Assembly: GCF_020164455.1 (NCBI RefSeq)
Contig: NZ_JAIQWW010000002.1
Coordinates: forward strand, 62,001 to 126,000
Source: Phyllobacterium chamaecytisi
GTDB taxonomy: Bacteria; Pseudomonadota; Alphaproteobacteria; Rhizobiales; Rhizobiaceae
Direction: 5' to 3'
DNA length: 64,000 nucleotides
Made by a program: the position numbers and the translations under genes. Position 1 is the stretch's first letter, and each line of letters opens with the position of its first letter. The notes below the pieces were generated by a model. It was not told where the DNA came from. It searched no databases and worked only from the letters and a program-made list of their open reading frames with translations. Shown here in pieces: positions 1-8,040 of the stretch.

Positions 1-157
1 CTCCATCCCCGGCGCGCTGATCGCCTGCCTGTTGCTCGGCGCCATCGATACGACGGGGCGCTACCTCGTGCCCGAATATGGCGAGTTCTTCTTCTATCTC
101 GCGGTGATAGCTATCGTCTGGGTGTTCCCACGCGGTCTGATGGGAAGAGCCAAATGA
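1..157 (+). CDS. livH: Branched-chain amino-acid ABC transporter permease, LivH-type (3' end only)
   Basis: Only the last 51 codons are in the window; the frame is open from the left edge (first full codon at base 2) to TGA at 155-157. The visible C-terminus reads as membrane protein: a hydrophobic run (IALITCLLLG-like), then a short periplasmic or cytoplasmic loop and a second hydrophobic run ending FPRGLMG, a typical ending for LivH-family inner-membrane permeases. The next gene, a LivM-type permease, starts inside the stop codon (ATGA overlap) and is followed by two ATPases, which is the standard Liv operon order. The substrate-binding protein would lie upstream. Family assignment rests mostly on context. 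Confidence 0.8.
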   Translation, partial: SIPGALIACLLLGAIDTTGRYLVPEYGEFFFYLAVIAIVWVFPRGLMGRAK

Positions 158-1152
158 GCGCCGGGGTATCTGTCACGGCGATGCCTGCCCAAAACAGGGG
201 CTGGCAGCGCGATCTCATTGGCATCGCCGTCATCCTGATTGCGGCCATGGCCGGATACTTCCTGTTTCCCGACAATCTGGCGCTGCTGACGCGCATGATC
301 GCGATCATGCTTCTCGTCCTGTCGCTCGATCTGGTGACCGGATATTGCGGCGTTGCGACGCTCGGTCATGCCGCACTTTTCGGCAGCGGCGCCTATGCGG
401 CAGGTATCGCAGCGGCGCATTTCGGGATCACCGAACCGATCACCATGATCGCCATCGGCGCAGTTGGCGGTGCTTTGGCAGGGTTGATTTCGGGCATCGT
501 CATCCTGCGTGGACACGGCCTCGCCCAACTCGTGTTGTCCATCGCCATCATCCACTTGTTTCACGAGGCGGCCAACAAGGCATCGCAATATACGGGGGGT
601 AGCGATGGGCTTTCGGGCATCTCGCCCGATCCCATCCTCGGCGTCTTCGAGTTCGATCTCTGGGGCCGCACGGCCTATGTCTTTGGCATCGTCCTGCTCC
701 TCCTTGTATTCATACTGCTGCGCATTCTGGTTCGGTCACCCTTCGGCATGCTTTGCCGGGGTATCCGGCAGGATCCTATTCGGGTCAGCGCGATGGGCGC
801 CTCGGTCAAGCTCACCCTGATCAAGATGTATGTGATCTCGGGGTTGGTCGCGGGTGTCGGCGGCGCCTTCAATGCGGTATCGACACAGGTCGTCGGCCTC
901 GACAGCCTGAGCTTCACCAATTCCGCCGAAGCGCTCGTCATGCTGGTTCTCGGTGGCGTGGGCTCGCTTTACGGAGCGCTGATCGGCACGATAGCTTTTG
1001 TCTGGATCGAAGATCTGGTCTCTGCCGCCAACCCGTTCCATTGGCTGACGATCGTCGGCGCACTGCTGATTGCCGTGGTGCTGTTTGCGCCCAAGGGCCT
1101 TTATGGCACGGCCGCGACCCTCGTTGAACGATACAGGCGAGGCGGCAAATGA
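154..1152 (+). CDS. livM: Branched-chain amino-acid ABC transporter permease, LivM-type
   Basis: 332-residue inner-membrane permease with about eight to ten hydrophobic segments. It carries the LivM hallmark stretch around residues 55-80 (LDLVTGYCGVATLGHAALFG), where these proteins read GY.G..SLGHAAFFG, and the loop near residues 195-215 (PFGMLCRGIRQDP.R..AMG) that contacts the ATPases. It pairs with the LivH-type permease to form the channel for branched-chain or related amino acids and amides. The start overlaps the livH stop as ATGA and the stop overlaps the livG start. A GGAAGAG ribosome site sits just upstream. The exact substrate cannot be read from the sequence. Confidence 0.93.
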   Translation: MSAGVSVTAMPAQNRGWQRDLIGIAVILIAAMAGYFLFPDNLALLTRMIAIMLLVLSLDLVTGYCGVATLGHAALFGSGAYAAGIAAAHFGITEPITMIAIGAVGGALAGLISGIVILRGHGLAQLVLSIAIIHLFHEAANKASQYTGGSDGLSGISPDPILGVFEFDLWGRTAYVFGIVLLLLVFILLRILVRSPFGMLCRGIRQDPIRVSAMGASVKLTLIKMYVISGLVAGVGGAFNAVSTQVVGLDSLSFTNSAEALVMLVLGGVGSLYGALIGTIAFVWIEDLVSAANPFHWLTIVGALLIAVVLFAPKGLYGTAATLVERYRRGGK

Positions 1153-1910
1153 CTGCACTCTTCGAGGTCGATCATCTCCAGAAGGCCTTCGGCGGGCTGA
1201 ACGTCACGCGCGATGTCTCGCTGGCGCTGGGCAAGGGTGATCGCGTGGCGCTGATCGGCCCGAACGGCGCCGGAAAAACCACCTTCGTCAATCTGGTAAC
1301 CGGCCATTTGCGTCCGGACTCCGGACAGGTGCTGATGGGCGGCGAAGACATTTCGAGATTCAATCCGATGAGGCGTGTGCGAGCCGGGCTGGTTCGCTCA
1401 TTTCAGGTGACACGGCTTTTTGCCGAGATGACCCCGGAAGAGCATGTCGCGCTGGCGATCCTGCAGCGGCAAGGCAAGTCCGGCCGGATGGCTGGTTCCT
1501 TTCAGGCCATGCCGGACGTGATGCGTGAAACATATGAAATTCTCGAGACGCTCAATCTGACAGCACTCGGACGGGTTCCGGTCAGCGAGATCGCCTATGG
1601 GCAACAGCGCCTTTTGGAAATTGCGCTGGCGCTGGCGCTGCGGCCGAAGGTGCTGTTGCTCGATGAACCGGCGGCGGGCGTGCCGCACAGCGATACGTTC
1701 CTGATCGAGAATGCATTGGCGCAACTGCCGGCCGATCTCGCGGTGCTGATGATCGACCATGACATGGATCTGGTTTTTCGGTTTGCCAAGAGGGTGATCG
1801 TGCTGGCGGCGGGTGAAATCATCTTCGACGGACTGCCTGTCGATGCGACGAATGACGTGCGGGTACGCGAGGCCTATCTCGGAGGGTATGCCAATGGCAG
1901 CGCGGCTTGA
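1149..1910 (+). CDS. livG: Branched-chain amino-acid ABC transporter ATP-binding protein, LivG-type
   Basis: 253-residue cytoplasmic ATPase. Walker A GPNGAGKTT lies at about residues 37-45. The signature region reads AYGQQRLLEIALAL, the usual LivG replacement of LSGGQ, and Walker B with the D-loop is VLLLDEPAAGVPHSD. A switch histidine follows (MIDHDMD). The length is normal for LivG. Translation is coupled to livM by an ATGA overlap, and the gene overlaps the start of livF by 17 bases. It powers import together with LivF. Confidence 0.93.
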   Translation: MTALFEVDHLQKAFGGLNVTRDVSLALGKGDRVALIGPNGAGKTTFVNLVTGHLRPDSGQVLMGGEDISRFNPMRRVRAGLVRSFQVTRLFAEMTPEEHVALAILQRQGKSGRMAGSFQAMPDVMRETYEILETLNLTALGRVPVSEIAYGQQRLLEIALALALRPKVLLLDEPAAGVPHSDTFLIENALAQLPADLAVLMIDHDMDLVFRFAKRVIVLAAGEIIFDGLPVDATNDVRVREAYLGGYANGSAA

Positions 1911-2610
1911 AGTCAAAGGTCTGAGCGCGGGCTATGGTCCGACCCGGGTGCTGGAGAATATTTCCTTTGTAGCCGAGGCTGGTGCGCGCATCGCGGTGCT
2001 TGGGCGAAACGGCGTCGGCAAGACGACATTGTTTGCAACGCTTGCGGGGCAGACACGGCGCTATGACGGCACGATCAAACTCGGCGATGCGGACCTTACC
2101 CACATGGAGAGCTCCGCCCGGGCCTGGAGCGGGCTTGGCTTCGTACCGCAATCACGCAGTATCTTTCCATCGCTGACTGTCGAAGAGAACCTCTTCGTCG
2201 GGTTGAAGGGAAGGCCGCGTAGTGCGTTGCAGGAGGCCTACGACATGTTCCCGCGTCTCTACGAGCGGCGGGCGAATTCCGGGGCAAAGCTTTCCGGCGG
2301 TGAACAGCAGATGCTCTCGACCGCCCGTACCATTCTCGGCAAGCCGACTGTGCTGCTGCTCGATGAACCTTTGGAAGGGCTGGCGCCCGTCATATGCGAG
2401 GAACTGATGGCGGCGTTTTCGCAACTCGCGTCGAGCGGCGAGATGACTATCCTGCTCGTCGAGCAGCGTATCCAGAGCGCTCTCGATTTTGCCGAACGGG
2501 TGATCATTCTCGAACGCGGCCGCATCGTATGGGATGGTTCCTCGGAGCAACTGGCGGGTGATCGCGACACGGTCGATCAATTGCTTGGCGTGGCGAGCGT
2601 TCCGCGTTGA
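1894..2610 (+). CDS. livF: Branched-chain amino-acid ABC transporter ATP-binding protein, LivF-type
   Basis: 238-residue second ATPase of the Liv importer. Walker A GRNGVGKTT is near residues 37-45, the signature is LSGGEQQML, and Walker B is VLLLDEPLEGLAPV, the LivF form with GLAP. The ATG at 1894 is preferred over an in-frame ATG at 1888 and longer upstream extensions, because GGAGGG at 1881-1886 sits at proper spacing from 1894 and because LivF proteins begin with a short LEVxGLSAGYG segment. It is the last gene of the operon; no clear hairpin terminator is visible after it. Confidence 0.92.
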   Translation: MAARLEVKGLSAGYGPTRVLENISFVAEAGARIAVLGRNGVGKTTLFATLAGQTRRYDGTIKLGDADLTHMESSARAWSGLGFVPQSRSIFPSLTVEENLFVGLKGRPRSALQEAYDMFPRLYERRANSGAKLSGGEQQMLSTARTILGKPTVLLLDEPLEGLAPVICEELMAAFSQLASSGEMTILLVEQRIQSALDFAERVIILERGRIVWDGSSEQLAGDRDTVDQLLGVASVPR

Positions 2611-2743
2611 TTTCGCCTCCACCGGAGGAATTGTGGAAAGAATGTGGCGGCGCAGGGGGCCTTCTCGACATTAGGTTGCATTCGATTGTGGATTGAAACA
2701 ATCAACATATTGGAATAATTGACAAATTTCCTCCGGTTATTCC

Positions 2744-2758
2744 TTAGAATTCTTCTAA
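2744..2758. promoter_or_regulatory. Irr/ICE-like palindrome upstream of the efe operon
   Basis: TTAGAA-TTC-TTCTAA is a perfect inverted repeat of 6-bp arms with a 3-bp spacer, in an AT-rich stretch about 100 bp before efeU. It matches the shape of the iron control element bound by Irr in rhizobia (TTTAGAA...TTCTAAA). A TTGACA element at 2719-2724 precedes it, so the palindrome would sit at or near the -10 region, where binding would repress. The assignment to Irr is inference from the motif and from the iron-uptake genes downstream. Confidence 0.6.
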
Positions 2759-2856
2759 TATATTGTTATTGCTTCGTTTTTCGCGACAGTCTATGACTCC
2801 CGCGGCGCCAAAGCGCGTCTCGAAGAGACGTCAAGGGTTGGCCGAGGGTCTGATCT

Positions 2857-3690
2857 ATGCTGGTTCCATTCCTGATAATGCTGCGTGAGGGCATCGAGGC
2901 GGCCCTGATCGTGGGCATTGTCGCGAGTTATCTGAAGCAGACCGGTCGAGGCGAATGGATGCCGGCGGTTTGGGTCGGGATTCTGCTTGCCATTGCGCTT
3001 TCGCTCTTCGTGGGCGCCGGGCTGCAGATGGTCAGCGCCGAGTTCCCCCAGAAGGCACAGGAATTCTTCGAGGCCATTGTCGGGCTGATTGCCGTCATCG
3101 TCTTGTCGTCGATGGTATTCTGGATGCGCAAGGCCGCGCGCTCGATCAAATCCGACCTCCACCATTCGATCGACTCGGCGTTTTCGCATTCGACAGGACA
3201 GGCCCCTGCGCTGATTGCCATGGTGTTCTTCGCCGTGGCCCGCGAAGGGCTCGAATCGGTATTCTTCCTGCTCGCCATTTTCCAGCAGAGCACCAACAGC
3301 GATGCGCCGCTTGGCGCGCTTCTCGGCATTCTGGTGTCGATCGTGCTTGGCTACGGCATCTATATGGGCGGTATCCGCCTCAATCTGCGCCGGTTCTTCT
3401 TCTGGACGGGTCTTTTCATACTGGTGGTCGCTGCCGGGATATTGGCGGGCACATTGCGCCATTTCCACGAGGCGGGTGTCTGGAACAGTCTCCAGACGAT
3501 TGTCATCGACCTGAGCGGCATCCTGCCGGTCAGCAGCCCATTGGGTACGTTGCTCTCCGGAATGTTCGGCTATCAGGACATGCCGACGCTGGGCGAAGTC
3601 ATCATTTATGTCGCCTTCCTATCCATCAGCATCTTCATGTTCCTGCGTCCAGCGGGCAGTCGTACAGCTGCCGCCCAACCTTCCCATTGA
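2857..3690 (+). CDS. efeU: Ferrous/ferric iron permease EfeU (FTR1 family)
   Basis: 277-residue inner-membrane iron permease with about seven hydrophobic helices. Two REXXE iron-passage motifs are visible: REGIE at residues 10-14 and REGLE at 129-133, both within membrane segments as expected for FTR1/EfeU. EfeU transports iron across the inner membrane after processing by the periplasmic EfeO and EfeB partners encoded directly downstream. It is the first gene of a four-gene operon. The non-coding 246 bases upstream hold the Irr-like box. Confidence 0.95.
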   Translation: MLVPFLIMLREGIEAALIVGIVASYLKQTGRGEWMPAVWVGILLAIALSLFVGAGLQMVSAEFPQKAQEFFEAIVGLIAVIVLSSMVFWMRKAARSIKSDLHHSIDSAFSHSTGQAPALIAMVFFAVAREGLESVFFLLAIFQQSTNSDAPLGALLGILVSIVLGYGIYMGGIRLNLRRFFFWTGLFILVVAAGILAGTLRHFHEAGVWNSLQTIVIDLSGILPVSSPLGTLLSGMFGYQDMPTLGEVIIYVAFLSISIFMFLRPAGSRTAAAQPSH

Positions 3691-3714
3691 TCGCCACCCC
3701 GAAAGAAATTTTAT

Positions 3715-4902
3715 ATGACGCAAACCGCCGGCTCCAGTTCTCCCCGCCCTTCATCGCAAAAGCTGATGAAGCTGGCGGTTGCCGGGGCCGCCCTTCTCGT
3801 CGTCGCAGGCGGCGTGGCCTTCTACTATGCCTCGAAAGGGTTGAAATCGGCGGCGTCAGGGGCAATTACCGTCACGATCAATGACAGCGCCTGCGATCCC
3901 AACGAGATTACGGTTCCGGCCGGGCGTTCGACATTCACCATCGTCAACAAATCCAACCGCGCGCTTGAGTGGGAAATCCTCGACGGCGTGATGGTTCTGG
4001 AAGAGCGCGAGAATATCGTGCCGGGCTTTACCCAGACGATGCAGGCAAAACTCAAGGCCGGAACCTACGAGATTACCTGCGGTCTGCTCAACAATCCGCG
4101 CGGAACCTTGCACGTCACGCCATCGGCCGAGTCCGAAGCGGAGGCTGCGCGGCCGGCGCTGGTATCGTTTATCGGTCCGCTGGCCGAATTCCAGGTGTTC
4201 ATGGCGATGCAGGCGAATTCGCTGGTGAAGGCCACGAAGGCGCTCGATGACGCGGTCAAGGCCGGCGACCTCGAAAAGGCGCGCGAATCCTATCAGAAGG
4301 CGCGTGCTCCCTATAAGCAGATTGAACCGATGGCCGACCTCTTTGCCGATCTGCACAATGCCATCGATCCGGTGGCGGACTACCTGGAAAAGCGCGAGGA
4401 GGACCCGGGTTTCACCGGCTTCCATCGCGTGGAATTTGGTCTTTACGCCAAGAACAGCCTTGACGGGCTGGCGCCAGTCTCAGCGAAGCTACTGGCTGAT
4501 GTGACGGCGCTGAAGGGCCGGATACGCGGGTTGCGCATTCCGCCCGAGCAGATCGCCAAGGGCGCGGGGCGGCTTGTCGGGCAGATTGCCGATACGAAGA
4601 TCACGGCAGGTGAAGATCACTACGCGCAGACCGATCTTGCCGATTTCGAGGCCAATATTGCCGGGGTTTCGCGGATGATGGCCCTGCTGAAGCCGGTTGC
4701 GGTGCAGGCTGCGCCACAGGTGGTGGCTGATATCGACAGCCGCCTGACAGATACCAACAGCGCGTTGACTGCACTCAAGGGCCCGGACGGCTATCCGGCC
4801 TACGACAAGGTGAACGCGGATAGCCGCAAGGCACTGGCGCAGAAGATGCAAGGGCTGGCCGAGGCGATCGGCAAGCTCAATGCGGCCGTAGGACTGGAGT
4901 AA
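3715..4902 (+). CDS. efeO: Iron uptake protein EfeO, cupredoxin plus peptidase-M75 (imelysin) domains
   Basis: 395-residue periplasmic protein. An N-terminal hydrophobic anchor or signal (residues about 17-38) is followed by a cupredoxin-like domain (about 45-140, with the late Cys in EITCGLL) and an M75 imelysin-like domain (about 150-390) carrying the conserved GFHRVE (HXXE) metal motif. In the Efe system EfeO captures periplasmic iron and hands it to EfeU. The start at 3715 has only a weak A-rich ribosome site (AAAGAAA). It is followed after 5 bases by efeB. Full-length, two-domain form, unlike the shorter paralogue at 6227. Confidence 0.92.
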   Translation: MTQTAGSSSPRPSSQKLMKLAVAGAALLVVAGGVAFYYASKGLKSAASGAITVTINDSACDPNEITVPAGRSTFTIVNKSNRALEWEILDGVMVLEERENIVPGFTQTMQAKLKAGTYEITCGLLNNPRGTLHVTPSAESEAEAARPALVSFIGPLAEFQVFMAMQANSLVKATKALDDAVKAGDLEKARESYQKARAPYKQIEPMADLFADLHNAIDPVADYLEKREEDPGFTGFHRVEFGLYAKNSLDGLAPVSAKLLADVTALKGRIRGLRIPPEQIAKGAGRLVGQIADTKITAGEDHYAQTDLADFEANIAGVSRMMALLKPVAVQAAPQVVADIDSRLTDTNSALTALKGPDGYPAYDKVNADSRKALAQKMQGLAEAIGKLNAAVGLE

Positions 4903-4907
4903 CGGCG

Positions 4908-6215
4908 ATGACAACCAACGACAACAAACTGGTGACAACACGGCGCAACGTGCTTTTCGGTGTCGGTGCCGCGGGCAGTGCATTGGCCACCGGATTGACC
5001 ACGGCACGCGCGGCGGAAAAGCAGGGCGGACAGGTCACCGATGCGCCGGTCAGCGACAAGACGCAGGAGCGCCAGTCATTTTATGGTCTGCACCAGGCGG
5101 GCATTGTCACACCGCGCCCGGCGGCGGGCATGATCGCCTCGTTTCACGTTTTGGCGGAAACGCCGGCAGACGTGGAGCGGCTGTTCCGGACGCTATCGAG
5201 CCGCATCGCTTTCCTCATGCAAGGCGGTACGCCGCCAGAGCTGGACGACAAGCTGCCGCCGGCGGATTCGGGACTGCTGGGGCCGGTGGTTCCGCCGGAC
5301 AATCTGACCATCACGGTTTCGCTCGGTTCATCGTTCTTCGACGACCGCGATTGGCTGGCGCCGCACAAACCGGCGCGTCTTTCGCGCATGAAGGCCTTCC
5401 GCAACGATGCGCTGGATGCCGACCTGTGCCACGGCGACCTGGCGTTGCAGATCAGCTCGAACACGCCGGATACGAACATTCACGCCTTGCGCGACGTCCT
5501 GAAAAACCTGCCGGATCTGATGGTGCTTCGCTGGAAACAGGAAGGCTCGGTGCCTGTCCTGCCGCCGAAACCGGACGGAGCCCACGAAAGCGCGCGCAAT
5601 TTCCTCGGTTTCCGCGACGGTTCGGCCAATCCCGATGCCAATAATGCTGCGCTGATGGACAAGATCGTCTGGGTGCCGGAGACCGGGACCGAGCCTGAAT
5701 GGACGCGCGGCGGCTCCTATCAGGCCGTGCGCATCATCCGCAATTTCGTCGAACGCTGGGACCGCACACCGCTCGGCGAGCAGGAGCGCATCATTGGCCG
5801 CAAGAAGGCGACGGGCGCACCGCATGGCGGCGGAAATACCGAGCATGATGTGCCTGACTATTCCAAGGATCCGGAAGGGACGGTAACGCCGCTCGACGCG
5901 CATATAAGGCTCGCCAATTTCCGCACGAAGGCTTCCGAAGCAAACCTCATTCTTCGCCGCCCGTTCAACTATTCGAACGGAGTGAGCAAATCCGGCCAGC
6001 TCGAACAGGGGCTCTTGTTCATCTGCTATCAGGCGGATCTGGAGAAGGGCTTCATCACGGTGCAGCGCCAGCTCGATGGGGAACCGCTCGAGGAATACAT
6101 CAAGCCGATTGGCGGCGGCTTTTTCTTCACGCCACCCGGCCCGCAGGACGAAAGCGATTTTGTCGGCCGGACATTATTGCAAGCGGCGGGTCACGACGTG
6201 GTCCGCAAATCTTAA
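4908..6215 (+). CDS. efeB: Deferrochelatase/peroxidase EfeB (DyP-type haem peroxidase)
   Basis: 435-residue DyP peroxidase exported by the Tat pathway: a twin-arginine signal TRRNVLFG is followed by a hydrophobic segment and an ARAA cleavage region near residue 36. The DyP GXXDG motif is GFRDGSANP with its catalytic Asp. The proximal haem-ligand histidine is probably the one in DAHIRLAN. EfeB acts in the periplasm on haem or ferrous iron to supply iron to EfeO/EfeU. It lies between the two EfeO-like genes, with an 11-base gap to the next gene. Confidence 0.95.
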   Translation: MTTNDNKLVTTRRNVLFGVGAAGSALATGLTTARAAEKQGGQVTDAPVSDKTQERQSFYGLHQAGIVTPRPAAGMIASFHVLAETPADVERLFRTLSSRIAFLMQGGTPPELDDKLPPADSGLLGPVVPPDNLTITVSLGSSFFDDRDWLAPHKPARLSRMKAFRNDALDADLCHGDLALQISSNTPDTNIHALRDVLKNLPDLMVLRWKQEGSVPVLPPKPDGAHESARNFLGFRDGSANPDANNAALMDKIVWVPETGTEPEWTRGGSYQAVRIIRNFVERWDRTPLGEQERIIGRKKATGAPHGGGNTEHDVPDYSKDPEGTVTPLDAHIRLANFRTKASEANLILRRPFNYSNGVSKSGQLEQGLLFICYQADLEKGFITVQRQLDGEPLEEYIKPIGGGFFFTPPGPQDESDFVGRTLLQAAGHDVVRKS

Positions 6216-6226
6216 GGGGACTAAGG

Positions 6227-7054
6227 ATGAAACTCAAACTTGTACTGTCTGTCAGCCTGTTGACACTTTCAGCCGCAGCTTTGCCGCGAATGGCAAATGC
6301 CGAGGTTGCACCGCTCGATCTCGTTCAACCAATTGCCGACTACAAGATCTACGTGTCGGAAAACCTTGAAACACTCGTGACCGACACCAAGGCATTCACG
6401 GATGCGGTCAAGGCAGGCGATGTGGACAAGGCCAAGTCGCTCTTCGGTTCGACGCGCATGAGCTACGAAGCGATCGAGCCGATCGCAGAGTTGTTCAGCG
6501 ATCTCGATGGTTCGATCGATTCGCGCGCCGACGACCACGAAAAGGCGGAGAAGGATCCGGAGTTCACTGGTTTCCATCGTATCGAATACGGCCTCTTCAC
6601 CGAGAACAGCACCAAGGACCTCGGACCATTTGCCGACAAGCTGATGGCCGACGTGACCGAGCTCAACAAGCGGATCACCGATTTGACCCTGCCACCCGAG
6701 AAGGTTGTCGGGGGTGCGGCCGCGCTGATGGAAGAAGTTGCGGCGACCAAGATTTCCGGTGAAGAAGACCGCTACAGCCATACCGATCTTTGGGACTTCA
6801 AGGCGAACTTCGATGGTTCGCGCAAGATTTTCGACCTGGTGCGTCCGCTGGTCGAAAAGGAAGACAGCGCTTTCGTGACCAAGGTATCGGGCAATTTCGA
6901 CAAGGTCGATACGACATTGGCCAAGTACAAGACGGCTGACGGCTATGAGCTCTATGACAAGCTCACCGAAGATGACCGCGCCGTGCTGGCTGCCGCCGTC
7001 AACACGCTTGCCGAAGACCTGTCGACCTTGCGTGGGAAGCTGGGTCTGAACTAA
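6227..7054 (+). CDS. efeM: EfeM/EfeO-like M75 (imelysin) periplasmic protein without cupredoxin domain
   Basis: 275-residue secreted protein with a Sec signal peptide (hydrophobic core residues 5-20, cleavage near NA-E) and a single M75 imelysin-like domain. The [10 protein letters not shown] motif parallels GFHRVEFGL in efeO, and much of the domain is alignable by eye ([28 protein letters not shown]). It lacks the N-terminal cupredoxin domain, so it corresponds to the short EfeM form of EfeO. A good ribosome site (AAGGGGA) precedes the ATG. It is last in the operon, followed by a hairpin terminator. Confidence 0.88.
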   Translation: MKLKLVLSVSLLTLSAAALPRMANAEVAPLDLVQPIADYKIYVSENLETLVTDTKAFTDAVKAGDVDKAKSLFGSTRMSYEAIEPIAELFSDLDGSIDSRADDHEKAEKDPEFTGFHRIEYGLFTENSTKDLGPFADKLMADVTELNKRITDLTLPPEKVVGGAAALMEEVAATKISGEEDRYSHTDLWDFKANFDGSRKIFDLVRPLVEKEDSAFVTKVSGNFDKVDTTLAKYKTADGYELYDKLTEDDRAVLAAAVNTLAEDLSTLRGKLGLN

Positions 7055-7101
7055 GCCTTTTGATTTCTTCAGCCTGATGGGCATCTGCGCCATCTTGTAA
7101 A

Positions 7102-7133
7102 CCGGCTCGATCAACTGATCGGGCCGGTTTTTT
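7102..7133 (+). terminator. Rho-independent terminator of the efe operon
   Basis: CCGGCTCGATC (7102-7112) pairs with GATCGGGCCGG (7117-7127) through one G-T pair and a 4-base loop, followed by six T (7128-7133). It lies 48 bases after the efeM stop. Confidence 0.9.
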
Positions 7134-7176
7134 AATTGGGTTGCTGGGTTGCAATTGGGCTCCAAGGGTGCCGCGT

Positions 7177-7329
7177 CTTACCCTCCCCCTTGTGGGGAGG
7201 GAGGCTGCGCAGCAGCAGGGAGGGGGTTTTTTTGACGTTGGATCCATTAAGGCTGACGGCGACCAAATATGTAAAAAGTTCCCCTCCCCGTCGCTTCGCT
7301 CCTGCCCTCCCCACAAGGGGGAGGGTAAG
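7177..7329. repeat. Palindromic intergenic repeat: perfect 25-bp inverted arms
   Basis: The 25 bases at 7177-7201 (CTTACCCTCCCC...) reappear exactly as the reverse complement at 7305-7329. The 103 bases between arms have further G/C-rich pairing potential: GGGAGGGGG near 7221 can pair with CCCCTCCCC near 7281. No gene is encoded. The pattern resembles the short palindromic intergenic elements scattered in genomes of Brucella-like and rhizobial bacteria. The element separates the efe and cyd operons. Confidence 0.85.
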
Positions 7330-7399
7330 AAGCGGCGGCGGTTCGCAGAGCCTCCCCTCCTCCTTTCCTGTGGTATCCAAAACCTGCCCCTTGCCAATT

Positions 7400-7420
7400 T
7401 ACGATTTATTAAATATCGTA
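7400..7420. promoter_or_regulatory. Inverted repeat TACGAT-N9-ATCGTA upstream of regulator
   Basis: TACGAT (7400-7405) and ATCGTA (7415-7420) form an inverted repeat in an AT-rich segment, directly abutting a perfect 20-bp palindrome. It lies about 45 bases before the GbsR/MarR-type gene. It may be an operator half of an autoregulatory promoter, or part of the promoter itself. Confidence 0.5.
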
Positions 7421-7440
7421 ATTTCAGTAATTACTGAAAT
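7421..7440. promoter_or_regulatory. Perfect 20-bp palindrome, likely operator of the cyd regulator
   Basis: ATTTCAGTAA and TTACTGAAAT are exact reverse complements, giving an uninterrupted 20-bp palindrome 23 bases upstream of the regulator ATG. Dimeric winged-helix repressors of the MarR/GbsR group bind sites of this size and usually control their own gene. The cyd genes follow in the same direction, so binding here would control the whole operon. The binding protein is inferred. Confidence 0.6.
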
Positions 7441-7463
7441 GACAGTTGCAACGGGATAAGCCG

Positions 7464-8036
7464 ATGAATCTACCGCCCCTCGTTCAGTCCTTCGTTCTGC
7501 ACTTTGGCGAGATGGGAAGCCGGTGGGGAATCAACCGCACCGTCGGCCAGATCTATGCACTGCTCTATGTCTCGCCTGATCCCCTCAATGCCGAACAGAT
7601 CGTCGACGCGTTGGGAATCTCCCGCTCGAATGTGTCGATGAGCTTGCGTGAATTGCAGGCGTGGAACCTCGTCCTGCTCAAACATCTTCCCGATGACCGC
7701 CGCGATTTCTTCACAACGCCGGACGATGTCTGGCAGATTTTGCGCACACTTGCGGAGGAACGAAAGAAGCGCGAAGTCGATCCAACCTTGTCCGTTTTGC
7801 GCGAAATCCTGATGCAGCAGCCGGCCAGCGATGCAGAACGCCACGCGCAGGCGAGGATGGGTGAGATGCACAGTCTCATCGAGCAACTGACCAATTGGTA
7901 CGACGACGTCAAGAAGCTCGAGACGGACCGCTTGGCGACCCTATTGACGCTGGGTGCGAAAGTCACAAGACTGCTGGAGGCGAAGGACAAGATCGTATCC
8001 CTCGGCAGGTCGAAGCGTTCTCCCGAGAAGGGTTGA
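7464..8036 (+). CDS. GbsR/MarR-family transcriptional regulator of the cyd operon
   Basis: 190-residue DNA-binding protein. A winged-helix segment is clear at about residues 45-75 (LNAEQIVDALGISRSNVSMSLRELQAWNLV), followed by the wing and a helical, charged C-terminal dimerisation region. This arrangement matches the GbsR branch of MarR regulators. The ATG at 7464 is preferred to a TTG at 7446 for homology reasons; upstream bases hold two palindromes. The stop is 4 bases before cydD, so the regulator is co-transcribed with the exporter and oxidase genes. The effector is unknown; a redox or haem-linked signal would fit. Confidence 0.8.
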   Translation: MNLPPLVQSFVLHFGEMGSRWGINRTVGQIYALLYVSPDPLNAEQIVDALGISRSNVSMSLRELQAWNLVLLKHLPDDRRDFFTTPDDVWQILRTLAEERKKREVDPTLSVLREILMQQPASDAERHAQARMGEMHSLIEQLTNWYDDVKKLETDRLATLLTLGAKVTRLLEAKDKIVSLGRSKRSPEKG

Positions 8037-8040
8037 AGTG

